Shown one piece after another: positions 25,425 through 34,601 of a DNA stretch of 59,500 nt. A model generated the notes under the pieces. That model was not told the DNA's origin, ran no database searches, and worked only from the letters and a program-made list of their open reading frames with translations. Each line of letters opens with the position of its first letter. Position 1 is the first letter of the stretch. Source of the DNA: Pseudomonas sp. C2B4 (GTDB taxonomy: Bacteria > Pseudomonadota > Gammaproteobacteria > Pseudomonadales > Pseudomonadaceae). The stretch covers positions 1-59,500 of the forward strand of contig NZ_JABFMU010000042.1 in assembly GCF_013359695.1 (NCBI RefSeq), written 5' to 3'. The position numbers and the translations under genes were made by a program.

Positions 25425-25436
25425 TATCGACGGCGA

Positions 25437-27431
25437 TTATTGTGCCGGTGGATTGGGCAGCACAACTTCGAAATTCGGCGAGAACGTGTCCATGAGACCC
25501 AGCAGGGTGGCGAAGGCCTGGGCATTACCTTCGATTTTCAATTGCCCATCTTGCAGGGCCTGCTGCGGTGTCAGTTGCTGGCTCATGATCGCATTCAAGG
25601 TGTCGCGATCGAGCGTCAAGGTAGCGTCCGGATTGGGTGCCACCTGACCTACGGAGTAGGTCAACGCCGAGTTCTCCAGGTTGAGCGCGTATTGCTTGCC
25701 GCTGTCCGTGAAATTCCAGTTCATGACGATGTGCTTGCCCTCGGCCTTCGGCCCGTTGAGACGAACCCCGAGCAAGTCGAAAATGTTTTCGATGGACAGC
25801 GCGCGAATGGTGTCCGGGCTGGCGGTACGCAACGGTGACGGCACTTTTTTCCCGCCGCTGCGCAACTCCTGAGCGCCGGTCAGGTAGCTGTTGCGCTCTA
25901 CCGCCGATTCGGCCTGGTAGCCGAGCTGCTCCAGGGCATCGGCAAACAGCTCCAGTGCGGGTTGATTGGTGGGTTCGGCATTCACCAGATGGTTCATGGC
26001 CTGGGACACCCAGCGATATTCGCCAGCTTGGAAATCTGTGCGTGCCCGGGCCAGCAAGGCGTCGGCACCGCCGGCGTAATCGACGAACTTGCGCCCGTAA
26101 TCGATATTGCTCAAGGCATCCAGATTGGCCGGGTTGGCGTCGTACCAGCCCATGTATTGCTGATACACCGCCTTGGCGTTGCGCTGCACCGACCCGTAAT
26201 AACCACGGGCAAACCACTCGCTGGCCAGACTGGATGGCACGTTCTGGCGCATGAACTCGCCGATCTCCACGGGTTTGTAGCCCTTATTCACCAGGCGTAG
26301 TGACTGGTCATGCATCCATTTATAAAGGTCACGTTGCTTGCTCAGGTAGGTGTTGACCTGTTCCTTGCCGAACACCGGCCAGGTGTGTTGGCCCACGAGG
26401 ATGTCGGTATCGGCGCCAAAGCGCTGAAGTGCATCGTTGAGGTATTTGGCCCAAGCCTGGCTGTCGCGGATTTCCGCACCGCGCAGGGTCAGCAACTGGT
26501 GTTGCGCCTGAATGGCCAGCTCACCGGTGTCGAGCACTTTATGTTGTGGAAAGTAGTGAACCATCTCCGCCGGCGCTTCGGTGCCAGGTGTGAGCATGTT
26601 GATGATTTCCACGCCATCGATTTCCAGCGTCTCGATCGGCTTGGTGATTTCCCGGGTGGGCGGGATCAGCGTGATGGTGCCATTGGGCAACGCCTTTGCG
26701 CCGCCCAGGTCCAGTTGACCGCGATCGCCACGGGGCAGGGTGGTACCAAACTGGTATTCGGTGCGCCGACTCATGGCGTTGCCGGCCATGACGTTTTCGG
26801 CAATCGCGTGCTCCATGAATCCTGCGGGTGCGATGATTTGTACCTTGCCGGCCTTGACGTCGGCTTCATCGACGATGCCTTTGACGCCGCCGTAATGATC
26901 AACATGGCTGTGGTTGTAGATCACCGCCAGCACCGGTTTCTTCGGACGATGCGCATAGTAGAGATTGAGTGCGGTACGCGCAGTTTCAGCGGTCATCAAG
27001 GGGTCGATGATGATCAGTCCGGTCTTGCCTTCGATGATGGTCATGTTGGTCAAGTCGATGCCGCGCACCTGATAGAAACCTTCCGTGACCTTGTACAAAC
27101 CGTTTGCCATGTTCTTGCGTGCCTGTAGCCACAGGCTGGGATTGACGGTGTTCGGCCCTTCTGCCGGTTTGAGGAATTCGTAACCCTTGAGGCTATAAAT
27201 CACCTTGCCGTCCGCCGTCAGCGTTTCGGCATCCGGGATGCTGGCGATGAAACCGCGATGAATGTCGGCCTCGCTGCGGCTGTTCATGTTTTTCAGCATC
27301 TGACGTGTCGCGTCATTGGCCGACACGGTGGCGGGCTCGGCCGATTTCGGTTCAACGGCGGCCACGGTGGATTGGCTGATCAGGCTGGCCAGCAACGAAG
27401 GTAAAAGCAGAACAGGAAGGGTCTTTTTCAT
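25437..27431 (-). CDS. SdsA-like alkylsulfatase (metallo-beta-lactamase fold)
   Basis: The 664-residue protein has a signal peptide (KTLPVLLLPSLLASLISQST, cleavage near 24), so acts in the periplasm or outside. The zinc-binding HSHVDH (174-179) and the metal ligands further on (GGVKG, then HKVLDTGELAIQAQHQ) identify the class III alkyl/aryl-sulfatase family (SdsA1, BDS1). The order is beta-lactamase domain (about 120-370), alkylsulfatase dimerisation domain (about 375-515), and C-terminal SCP2-like substrate-binding domain (about 540-660). It hydrolyses sulfate esters of alcohols such as alkyl detergents. It is divergent from the DUF1302 operon. Length and motifs are complete. Confidence 0.93.
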   Translation of the reverse strand: MKKTLPVLLLPSLLASLISQSTVAAVEPKSAEPATVSANDATRQMLKNMNSRSEADIHRGFIASIPDAETLTADGKVIYSLKGYEFLKPAEGPNTVNPSLWLQARKNMANGLYKVTEGFYQVRGIDLTNMTIIEGKTGLIIIDPLMTAETARTALNLYYAHRPKKPVLAVIYNHSHVDHYGGVKGIVDEADVKAGKVQIIAPAGFMEHAIAENVMAGNAMSRRTEYQFGTTLPRGDRGQLDLGGAKALPNGTITLIPPTREITKPIETLEIDGVEIINMLTPGTEAPAEMVHYFPQHKVLDTGELAIQAQHQLLTLRGAEIRDSQAWAKYLNDALQRFGADTDILVGQHTWPVFGKEQVNTYLSKQRDLYKWMHDQSLRLVNKGYKPVEIGEFMRQNVPSSLASEWFARGYYGSVQRNAKAVYQQYMGWYDANPANLDALSNIDYGRKFVDYAGGADALLARARTDFQAGEYRWVSQAMNHLVNAEPTNQPALELFADALEQLGYQAESAVERNSYLTGAQELRSGGKKVPSPLRTASPDTIRALSIENIFDLLGVRLNGPKAEGKHIVMNWNFTDSGKQYALNLENSALTYSVGQVAPNPDATLTLDRDTLNAIMSQQLTPQQALQDGQLKIEGNAQAFATLLGLMDTFSPNFEVVLPNPPAQ

Positions 27432-27743
27432 GAGGTCTGTTTTTCAGGTCAAGGGTTCTGGTCGGCGCAAGCGGACCGCTCGACATTTGTTCTACAGGCC
27501 CTGTTTCGTGCAGACCGGTCAATAGCGCCCATTCATCAGTCAATACAAAGCGCGGCGTGGGTTTGGTCGCCTGCGCGCTGTGCTGACCGATGATTTGGCC
27601 CAATTGACCGGCGTCTCCCTCACTGCTCGCGATACAACATTCTCGACCGATCCGGCCTGCGCTCCATAAGAGCAGGGCGTTTGGCTGACGGGCGTTTTTC
27701 CTGAATGACTTTTCGCGAATCCACAGTAAGGCGAGCACGCTAG
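27432..27743. promoter_or_regulatory. Divergent control region, sulfatase and DUF1302 operon
   Basis: The 312-base gap separates two divergent start codons and must hold both promoters. No perfect palindrome or clear -12/-24 or -35/-10 pair was found by eye. AAGGCGAG before 27744 may serve as the ribosome site for the DUF1302 gene. Confidence 0.5.
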
Positions 27744-29573
27744 ATGAATAACAACAATAAGATCTGCCACTCCAATCTGCGGCGCGGGCTGCTGGCATCG
27801 GCGGTTCTCGCCGGGTTGGGAATCACGCCCGTGCAGGCGTTCGAGTTCGATACGGGCAATGAGGACGTTTCGGTTCGTTTCGACAACACCTTCAAGTTCA
27901 ACTACGCCCAGCGGGTGGAAGCGCCGAACAGCAAGCTGGCCAACGCGTGGAACAACAACGACGGCAACCGTAATTTTTCCTCCGGCAGCCCGGTTTCGCA
28001 GCGTCTCGATGTGTTGTCGGAACTGGACGTGGTCTACAAAAAACAGCTGGGGTTTCGGGTCAGTGCCAATAGCTGGTACGACCATGCCTATGACGACGTC
28101 GGTAGCTTCAACCCATCGACCAACCAGCTGAACAATGGCAGGCCAGATTCCAATCATCTGAGTGGCTATGCCGAGCGTTATTACAATGGCCCGTCCTCGG
28201 AAATCCTTGATGCCTTTGTTTTCGGCAGCACCGAGTTCGGTGACGAATCGCTGTTGAGCGCCAAGGCGGGCCAGCACACCTTGTATTGGGGTGAAAGCGT
28301 GCTGGCCTTCGCCCACGGCAACAGTTATGGCCAGTCCGGACTGGACTTGTCCAAGGCGCTTGCGGTGCCAGGGACTGAAGCCAAAGAGCTGTTCATCCCG
28401 CGCAATCAATTGTCCACCAGCTTCACAGTCAACTCGGAGTTGACCCTGGCGGCGCAATACTTCCTTGATTGGGATGCTGCACGACTGCCGGAGTCGGGCA
28501 CGTACCTGGGTTTCAACGACGGTATCCAGAACGGCGGCCACAACCTGTCGCTGATCGCTGCACGCAATCCCCGTTTCGGCACGCCAGGGCCCTTGGGCGC
28601 CAATGAGTTTCTACGCCTGACCAATGGCCACACCCATACCCCTGACAAGCGCGGTGACTTCGGTCTCATGGCCAAGTGGAGTCCGGCGTGGCTGGACGGC
28701 ACCCTGGGTCTCTACTACCGCAAGACCTCCGACATCCTGCCCAACCTGGTGCTGCAACCGGTGGCGGTCGGCCCGGCGCAGTTGGCCTCGGGCAATGCCG
28801 GCAGCTACAACCAGTTCTACGTCGATGACATCGATGTCTATGGCTTGAGCCTTGCTAAAAACGTCGCCGGTGTGAGTGTCGGTTTCGATTTGAGCTATCG
28901 CCACAACATGGCGCTGTCCAGCGTTCCGGCCACCGTCAACCCGGCTTTGGGCGCAGCGAACGCGCCCGGTTTCATTGAAAGTTTCGATGGCGAGAACGGC
29001 GTGGCACGTGGCAACACCGTACACGCGGTGCTCAACGGATTAACCACCTTTGGCGACACCCCGCTGTGGGACTCCTCGACCTTGCTGGTTGAACTCGGCT
29101 ACAGCCGCTGGCTGGACGTGACCGAGAACAAGCAACTGTTCAAGGGCGAGGATTGGTACCACGGCGTCGACAAGGTCACCAAGGACAACTTCATCCTTGG
29201 CTTGAACTTCAACCCGACCTGGTACCAGGTATTCCCCGGCGTCGATCTATCGCTGCCGGTCAGTTACAACGTCGGCCTCTCAGGCCAGTCCGCTGTGCAA
29301 ATGGGCGGTAACAAAGGCACTGGCAGCTATTCGGTCGGCGTTGGCATGGACGTGCACAGCCAGTACCGCTTCGACCTCAAATACGTCGATAACTTCGGCG
29401 ACTTCGACACCTGCGGCTCTGCCGGCAACGCCGCGGCACAGGGCGATGGCGCTGCACCCGGCGCCAACGGCCAGTACAACTGCGTTCCCGGCCAGACCAC
29501 AGCCTTTGCGGGTACCCCGGCCCAGCTCAAGGATCGCGGCATGGTCACTTTCACCTTCAAAACCACCCTCTGA
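27744..29573 (+). CDS. DUF1302 family outer-membrane protein
   Basis: The 609-residue exported protein has a long signal peptide (LRRGLLASAVLAGLGITPVQA, cleavage near 32) and many amphipathic beta-strands rich in Tyr, Asn and Gly, for example RLDVLSELDVVYKKQLGFRV and AKAGQHTLYWGESV. The last residues GMVTFTFKTTL end in a hydrophobic strand, typical of an outer-membrane beta-barrel. DUF1302 genes are regularly followed by DUF1329 genes, as here after 32 bases. A role in passage or handling of hydrophobic substrate across the outer membrane is proposed for such pairs but is not proven. It heads a five-gene plus-strand operon. Confidence 0.88.
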   Translation: MNNNNKICHSNLRRGLLASAVLAGLGITPVQAFEFDTGNEDVSVRFDNTFKFNYAQRVEAPNSKLANAWNNNDGNRNFSSGSPVSQRLDVLSELDVVYKKQLGFRVSANSWYDHAYDDVGSFNPSTNQLNNGRPDSNHLSGYAERYYNGPSSEILDAFVFGSTEFGDESLLSAKAGQHTLYWGESVLAFAHGNSYGQSGLDLSKALAVPGTEAKELFIPRNQLSTSFTVNSELTLAAQYFLDWDAARLPESGTYLGFNDGIQNGGHNLSLIAARNPRFGTPGPLGANEFLRLTNGHTHTPDKRGDFGLMAKWSPAWLDGTLGLYYRKTSDILPNLVLQPVAVGPAQLASGNAGSYNQFYVDDIDVYGLSLAKNVAGVSVGFDLSYRHNMALSSVPATVNPALGAANAPGFIESFDGENGVARGNTVHAVLNGLTTFGDTPLWDSSTLLVELGYSRWLDVTENKQLFKGEDWYHGVDKVTKDNFILGLNFNPTWYQVFPGVDLSLPVSYNVGLSGQSAVQMGGNKGTGSYSVGVGMDVHSQYRFDLKYVDNFGDFDTCGSAGNAAAQGDGAAPGANGQYNCVPGQTTAFAGTPAQLKDRGMVTFTFKTTL

Positions 29574-29605
29574 TATTCGAGTTGTGCGTTAACAGGAGAC
29601 ACTTT

Positions 29606-30970
29606 ATGAACCTTCTCAAATCACTATTGGCCCCTGCCCTGACCCTGGCCGTTGCAGGCTCCGCGCAAGCGGCCGTCAACGCCGACCAGGCCGCGAAACT
29701 GGGCACCACGCTGACCGCTGTCGGCGCGGACAAAGCCGCCAACGCCGATGGCAGCATTCCGGCCTACACCGGTGGCCTGACCACAGTCCCGGCCAATTTC
29801 AAAAATGGCGACTCGTACCGTCCTGATCCGTTTGGCGATGAAAAACCGCGTCTGGTGATCACTGCCAAGAACCTCGCCGAACAGAAAGACAAACTCACCG
29901 CGACAACCCAGGCATTGCTCACGCGTTACCCCAGCTATCGCCTCGACGTATACCCGACTCACCGTAGCGTCGCGCTGCCCAGGACGGTTCTCGAGAACAC
30001 CGCGAAAAATGCCGTGACCGCCAAGACCACCGATGGAGGCTTGTCGCTGGAAAACGTACTACCGGGCGTACCTTTCCCGATTCCGGCGGATGGCAACGAG
30101 GCGATGTGGAACCATTTGCTGCGCTATCAGGGCGTGGCCATGACCAACAAGTACGATTCGTGGAACGTCGACTCGTCTGGCACCGCGTCCTTGAGCTCCA
30201 CGGGCGTGTTCAATATCGAGTACCCGCTCTATGCGCCGTCCCGGGCTGTGGGGGCTGTCGCTGCCGATGAGTCCTTCTACAAGATCAAGCTGACTTACAC
30301 AGGCCCGGCCCGGCGCGCCGGTGAAGCACTGTTGCTCATGGACTCGGTGAACCCGCTGAAACAGCCCCGTCGCGCCTGGCAGTACCTGCCGGGGCAACGT
30401 CGGGTGAAACTGGCGCCGGACCTGGCCTACGACACGCCAAACCCGGGCACAGTCGGTGCGGCAACCTACGACGATGCGTTCTTGTTCAACGGCGCGATGG
30501 ACCGTTACGACTTCAAGTTGGTGGGCAAGAAAGAACTCTACGTGCCGTACAACACCTACAAGCTGAGCTATCACAAGGACGCGCGCGATGTGACCACCGC
30601 CAACCACGTCAACCCGGACCTGCTTCGTTGGGAGCTGCATCGGGTGTGGGTGGTCGAAGCCACGCTCAAGCCCGGCAAGCGTCACATCTACAGCAAACGT
30701 ACCTTCTACCTCGACGAGGACAGTTGGATTGCCCTGGCGTCCGACGCGTATGACGCTCGTGGCCAGCTCTACCGTGGCGGCTTCTCGCACCTGACCTACA
30801 GCTACGACGTGCAGGCCCCGGACACCATCAACCACATGCTCTATGACCTGGTTTCCGGTGCCTACAACATGAATGGTTTCTACGGGCCTTACGGCGGCCT
30901 CAAATACATCGACCCGCTGTCCAAGGCGCAGTGGTCGGCCGAGTCCCTGGCCGGCACCGGCATCCGTTAA
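29606..30970 (+). CDS. DUF1329 family periplasmic/outer-membrane-associated protein
   Basis: The start is ATG 29606, with AGGAGAC 6 bases upstream; the longer frame to 29582 lacks this. The 454-residue product has a clear signal peptide (MNLLKSLLAPALTLAVAGSA, cleavage after AQA near 22). The mature part carries typical DUF1329 text, such as GSIPAYTGGLTTVP, RAWQYLPGQRRVKLAPDL and YSKRTFYLDEDSW. These proteins resemble LolA/LolB-like lipid-binding folds in shape, by recollection. Second gene of the operon and usual partner of DUF1302. Confidence 0.9.
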   Translation: MNLLKSLLAPALTLAVAGSAQAAVNADQAAKLGTTLTAVGADKAANADGSIPAYTGGLTTVPANFKNGDSYRPDPFGDEKPRLVITAKNLAEQKDKLTATTQALLTRYPSYRLDVYPTHRSVALPRTVLENTAKNAVTAKTTDGGLSLENVLPGVPFPIPADGNEAMWNHLLRYQGVAMTNKYDSWNVDSSGTASLSSTGVFNIEYPLYAPSRAVGAVAADESFYKIKLTYTGPARRAGEALLLMDSVNPLKQPRRAWQYLPGQRRVKLAPDLAYDTPNPGTVGAATYDDAFLFNGAMDRYDFKLVGKKELYVPYNTYKLSYHKDARDVTTANHVNPDLLRWELHRVWVVEATLKPGKRHIYSKRTFYLDEDSWIALASDAYDARGQLYRGGFSHLTYSYDVQAPDTINHMLYDLVSGAYNMNGFYGPYGGLKYIDPLSKAQWSAESLAGTGIR

Positions 30971-30981
30971 ACCCACGATCG

Positions 30982-31020
30982 TGCAGGAGCGGGCGGCGAT
31001 ACGACTTGCCCGCGCCTGCA
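30982..31020. repeat. REP-like hairpin inside the operon
   Basis: TGCAGGAGCGGGC (30982-30994) and GCCCGCGCCTGCA (31008-31020) pair with one mismatch. The GAGCGGGC...TTGCCCGC core is that of the P. fluorescens REP elements. Placed between the DUF1329 and YCF48 genes, it may adjust mRNA stability or relative expression in the operon. Confidence 0.7.
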
Positions 31021-31052
31021 GAGGTCTGTGACGTGCACCCGAGATAACAATA

Positions 31053-32129
31053 ATGACAATGATCAAATGGACCCTGCTCGCCGCGCTCGCATCAGCGATG
31101 GCAGTGCCGTTTACCCGCCCGGTAATTGCCGACGGGTTTGCCGATGTGCTCGACACCCCCGCGCTGCAAAGTGAATACGCCATGCATTCGACCTACACCG
31201 GGCTGACCCAGGCCGGTGAGCGGTTGATCGCCGTCGGCCAGCGCGGTCATATCCTTTACTCCGATGATGCAGGCAAGCACTGGAAGCAGGCACAGGTTCC
31301 GGTCAGTTCCGACCTGGTTGCAGTCACCTTTCCCACGCCGCAGTCGGGCTGGGCCGTCGGACACGACGGTGTGGTCCTGCACAGCCGCGACGCGGGGCAG
31401 ACCTGGAGCCGGCAACTGGACGGGCGTCGGATCGGGCAGCTGCTGCTCGACCACTATCAACCCCGACTCGCCGAGCAGCCGGACGATGCCGATTTGCAAC
31501 AGCGTGTCAGTGATGCGCAGCGAATGCTCGACGAGGGCGCCGACAAGGCCTTTCTGGATGTCTGGTTCGAGAGTGCCCGGGTTGGCTACATCGTCGGCGC
31601 GTTCAATCTGATTTTTCGTACAGACAATGGGGGCCTTGACTGGACGCCGCTGCTGGAGCGTACCGACAACCCCTCGGCGTTGAATCTCTATGCATTGCGC
31701 CCCGTGGGCAATGATCTGTATGTCGCCGGTGAGCAGGGCCTGGTGCTGAAGCTGGACCGTGCCAGCGGCCGATTCAATGCCATGCCGACGCCTTATAACG
31801 GCAGCTTTTTCGGCATTACCGGTAAGCCGGGTGCGGCGCTGGTTTTCGGCTTGCGCGGTAACGTCTTTCGCAGCACCGATGACGGCGCGAGCTGGAGCAA
31901 GGTCGAACTCGCTCTTCCCCTCAGTATCACCGCCAGTTCCGTGGCCGCCGACGGCCGGATCGTACTCGTCAGCCAGGCCGGTCATGTGCTGGTCAGCACC
32001 GACGACGGTGCCAGTTTTCATCCCCGACAGAACACCGTGACGTCCCCGGTAGCCGCTGCGCAAGTGACGTTCGATGGTGCGTTGGTACTCGCGGGTACCC
32101 AGGGCCTGCGGCGACTGGCCCACGACTGA
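31053..32129 (+). CDS. YCF48/BNR-repeat beta-propeller protein
   Basis: The 358-residue protein has an N-terminal signal peptide (WTLLAALASAMAVPFTRPVIA). Repeats of the pattern ILYSDDAGKHWK, VLHSRDAGQTWSRQ, IFRTDNGGLDWTPL, VFRSTDDGASWSKVE and VLVSTDDGASF mark an exported beta-propeller of the YCF48/BNR type. Members next to RND transporter genes in Gram-negative catabolic clusters have been called photosystem II assembly-like; the photosynthetic name has no meaning here. It may be an assembly factor or periplasmic partner of the RND protein encoded 27 bases downstream. Third gene of the operon. Confidence 0.88.
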   Translation: MTMIKWTLLAALASAMAVPFTRPVIADGFADVLDTPALQSEYAMHSTYTGLTQAGERLIAVGQRGHILYSDDAGKHWKQAQVPVSSDLVAVTFPTPQSGWAVGHDGVVLHSRDAGQTWSRQLDGRRIGQLLLDHYQPRLAEQPDDADLQQRVSDAQRMLDEGADKAFLDVWFESARVGYIVGAFNLIFRTDNGGLDWTPLLERTDNPSALNLYALRPVGNDLYVAGEQGLVLKLDRASGRFNAMPTPYNGSFFGITGKPGAALVFGLRGNVFRSTDDGASWSKVELALPLSITASSVAADGRIVLVSQAGHVLVSTDDGASFHPRQNTVTSPVAAAQVTFDGALVLAGTQGLRRLAHD

Positions 32130-32156
32130 GCCCGGTATTACATAGAGAACAACATC

Positions 32157-34601
32157 ATGGGTCACTACGAACTCGAAACAATGCCGGTCATCCGCGAACT
32201 CAAGGGTTTCGATGCCTGCTCTGGTAATGGCCTCGAACGGCTGATTTTCAACAATCGCCTGTGGGTGGTGCTGGCTTGTCTGATGGTGACGATAGCGCTG
32301 AGCTACCTGGCAACCACGCGACTGACACTCAACGCCAGCTTCGAAAAAATGCTCCCGCAGAGCCAGCCCTTCATCAAAAATTATCTGGAAAATCGCCCGG
32401 CTTTACGGGGGTTGGGCAATGCGGTGCGGGTGGTGGTGGAGAGCACTGATGGCGATATCTTCGACCCGCATTATCTGAACGCGCTGAAAGAGATCAACGA
32501 TGAACTCTTCGTCACTCCGGGCGTCGACCGCGCCTGGATGAAATCGCTGTGGACGCCGGCAGTGCGATGGACCGAAGTCACCGAACAGGGCTTCCAGGGT
32601 GGCCCGGTAATGCCCGATTCCTACGACGGGTCTGCGCAAATTGTTCAGCAATTGCGCCAGAACATTGCCCGATCTGGCATTGTCGGCAGCCTGATCGGCA
32701 ACAACTTCAAGTCGAGCATGGTGTTCGTGCCGCTGCTGGAGAAAGACCCGGTCACCGGCCAGGCCATCGACTATCACCAATTCTCCAGAACCATCGAAGA
32801 GAAGCTGCGTGAAAAGTACGAGTTCGATGGGGTCGTACGGGTGGCGAGCGAGGAGGGCAAGGGCCCGATCAAGATTCGCGTGATCGGCTTCGCCAAACTG
32901 GTGGGCGACCTGATCGATGGGTTGATGCAGGTGATGCTGTATTTCGGTGCTGCCGCGCTGATAGCCACGGCGATTATCTTCTACTTCACCCGGTGTGTGC
33001 GCAGCACGGCGTTGGTCATCCTGTGTTCGGTGATCGCAGTGATCTGGCAGCTGGGATTGGTGGCGCTGTTTGGCTTCGCGCTGGACCCGTTTTCAATTCT
33101 GGTGCCGTTCCTGGTGTTTGCCATTGGCGTATCCCATGGCGCGCAAAAGATGAACGGCATCATGCAGGACGTCGGACGCGGCACCCATCAGTTGATTGCC
33201 GCGCGTTATACCTTTCGCCGGCTGTTTCTCGCCGGCCTCACCGCATTGCTGGCCGACGCCGTGGGGTTCGCGGTATTGATGCTGATCGACATTCCGGTGA
33301 TCCAGGACCTGGCGGTCACCGCCAGCATTGGCGTTGCCGTGTTGATTTTCACCAACCTGGTGCTGCTGCCGGTGCTGCTGTCGTATTGGGGTGTCAGTCG
33401 AAAGGCTGCCGAGCGCAGCTTGCGCGCGGAAAAAAAGGAGCTGCGAGGCAGCGGCATGGGCGCGCTGTGGTGTTTTCTCGACAAATTCACCGAGCGCCGC
33501 TGGGCGACCATCGCCGTCAGTGTGGCGGGGCTGCTGGCGGTGGGCGGCTTCATGGTCAGCACCCAGTTGAAGGTCGGTGATCTGGACCCCGGTGCGCCCG
33601 AGCTGCGTGCCGATTCGCGCTACAACCGCGACAACGCCTACATCACCGCCAACTATTCTCTGTCCAGCGATCAGTTCGCGGTGATGCTCAAGACACCCAG
33701 CGAAGGCTGTCTGAAATATGAAAGCCTGGTAGAAGCCGATCGCCTAGGTTGGTTGTTGCAGCAACAAGCGGGCGTGCAGACAACGGTGTCGCTGGTGAAC
33801 GCGGTACGGCAGATCACCGCGGGTTCCTATGAAGGCAACCCAAAAATGCTGACCATCGCGCGTAATCAGGATGTGCTCAACTACGGAGCACAGCAGGCAT
33901 CTGTGAGCAATCCGGACCTGTTCAACAACGATTGCTCGATGATGCCGATCATCGCGTATCTGGCGGACCACAAGGCCGAAACCCTGGATCGGGTGGTGCG
34001 AGTGGCTGAAAGCTTCGCCCGTGAACACAGCAATGGCGAGCGTCAGTTCATGTTGGCGGCGGGCAGTGCCGGGATCGAAGCGGCGACCAACATCGTCGTG
34101 CGCGAGGCCAACCGCACCATGTTGTTTTATGTGTATGGCGCGGTGATCGTGCTGTGCTTCATCACCTTCCGTAGCTGGCGGGCGGTGGTGGTCGCGGTAG
34201 TGCCGCTGATGCTGACGTCGATCCTCTGCGAAGCGCTGATGGTCTGGTTGGGCATGGGCGTGAAAGTCGCGACATTGCCGGTGATCGCCCTCGGTGTCGG
34301 CATTGGCGTGGACTACGCGTTGTACCTGCTGAGTGTGCAATTGGCCCAGCAGCGCGCCGGGTTGTCGTTGACCGAGGCTTATCGCAACGCCGTGGCATTC
34401 ACCGGCAAGGTGGTGGCGCTGGTCGGCATTACCCTGGCTGCCGGCGTGATCACCTGGGCCTGGTCGCCAATCAAGTTCCAGGCCGACATGGGCATCCTGC
34501 TGACCTTCATGTTCATCTGGAACATGGTTGGTGCGTTGGTGCTGATCCCGGCGCTGTCCCATTTCCTGTTGCAGAAAGTGAGTAGATCCAATCATGGCTG
34601 A
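32157..34601 (+). CDS. RND superfamily (MMPL-type) transporter
   Basis: The 814-residue inner-membrane protein has two repeats, each with a first helix (LWVVLACLMVTIALSYLATT near 38-57), a periplasmic domain and five more helices. Typical text is ALIATAIIFYFTRC, FLVFAIGVSHGAQKMNGIM, and in the second half LPVIALGVGIGVDYALYLLS with acidic residues for proton coupling. It resembles HpnN/MmpL-like exporters of hydrophobic molecules, not the larger AcrB type, and has no adaptor or TolC gene nearby. Its last 8 bases overlap the next gene. Direction of transport is unknown; uptake or export of a lipophilic substrate is inferred from the operon. Confidence 0.9.
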   Translation: MGHYELETMPVIRELKGFDACSGNGLERLIFNNRLWVVLACLMVTIALSYLATTRLTLNASFEKMLPQSQPFIKNYLENRPALRGLGNAVRVVVESTDGDIFDPHYLNALKEINDELFVTPGVDRAWMKSLWTPAVRWTEVTEQGFQGGPVMPDSYDGSAQIVQQLRQNIARSGIVGSLIGNNFKSSMVFVPLLEKDPVTGQAIDYHQFSRTIEEKLREKYEFDGVVRVASEEGKGPIKIRVIGFAKLVGDLIDGLMQVMLYFGAAALIATAIIFYFTRCVRSTALVILCSVIAVIWQLGLVALFGFALDPFSILVPFLVFAIGVSHGAQKMNGIMQDVGRGTHQLIAARYTFRRLFLAGLTALLADAVGFAVLMLIDIPVIQDLAVTASIGVAVLIFTNLVLLPVLLSYWGVSRKAAERSLRAEKKELRGSGMGALWCFLDKFTERRWATIAVSVAGLLAVGGFMVSTQLKVGDLDPGAPELRADSRYNRDNAYITANYSLSSDQFAVMLKTPSEGCLKYESLVEADRLGWLLQQQAGVQTTVSLVNAVRQITAGSYEGNPKMLTIARNQDVLNYGAQQASVSNPDLFNNDCSMMPIIAYLADHKAETLDRVVRVAESFAREHSNGERQFMLAAGSAGIEAATNIVVREANRTMLFYVYGAVIVLCFITFRSWRAVVVAVVPLMLTSILCEALMVWLGMGVKVATLPVIALGVGIGVDYALYLLSVQLAQQRAGLSLTEAYRNAVAFTGKVVALVGITLAAGVITWAWSPIKFQADMGILLTFMFIWNMVGALVLIPALSHFLLQKVSRSNHG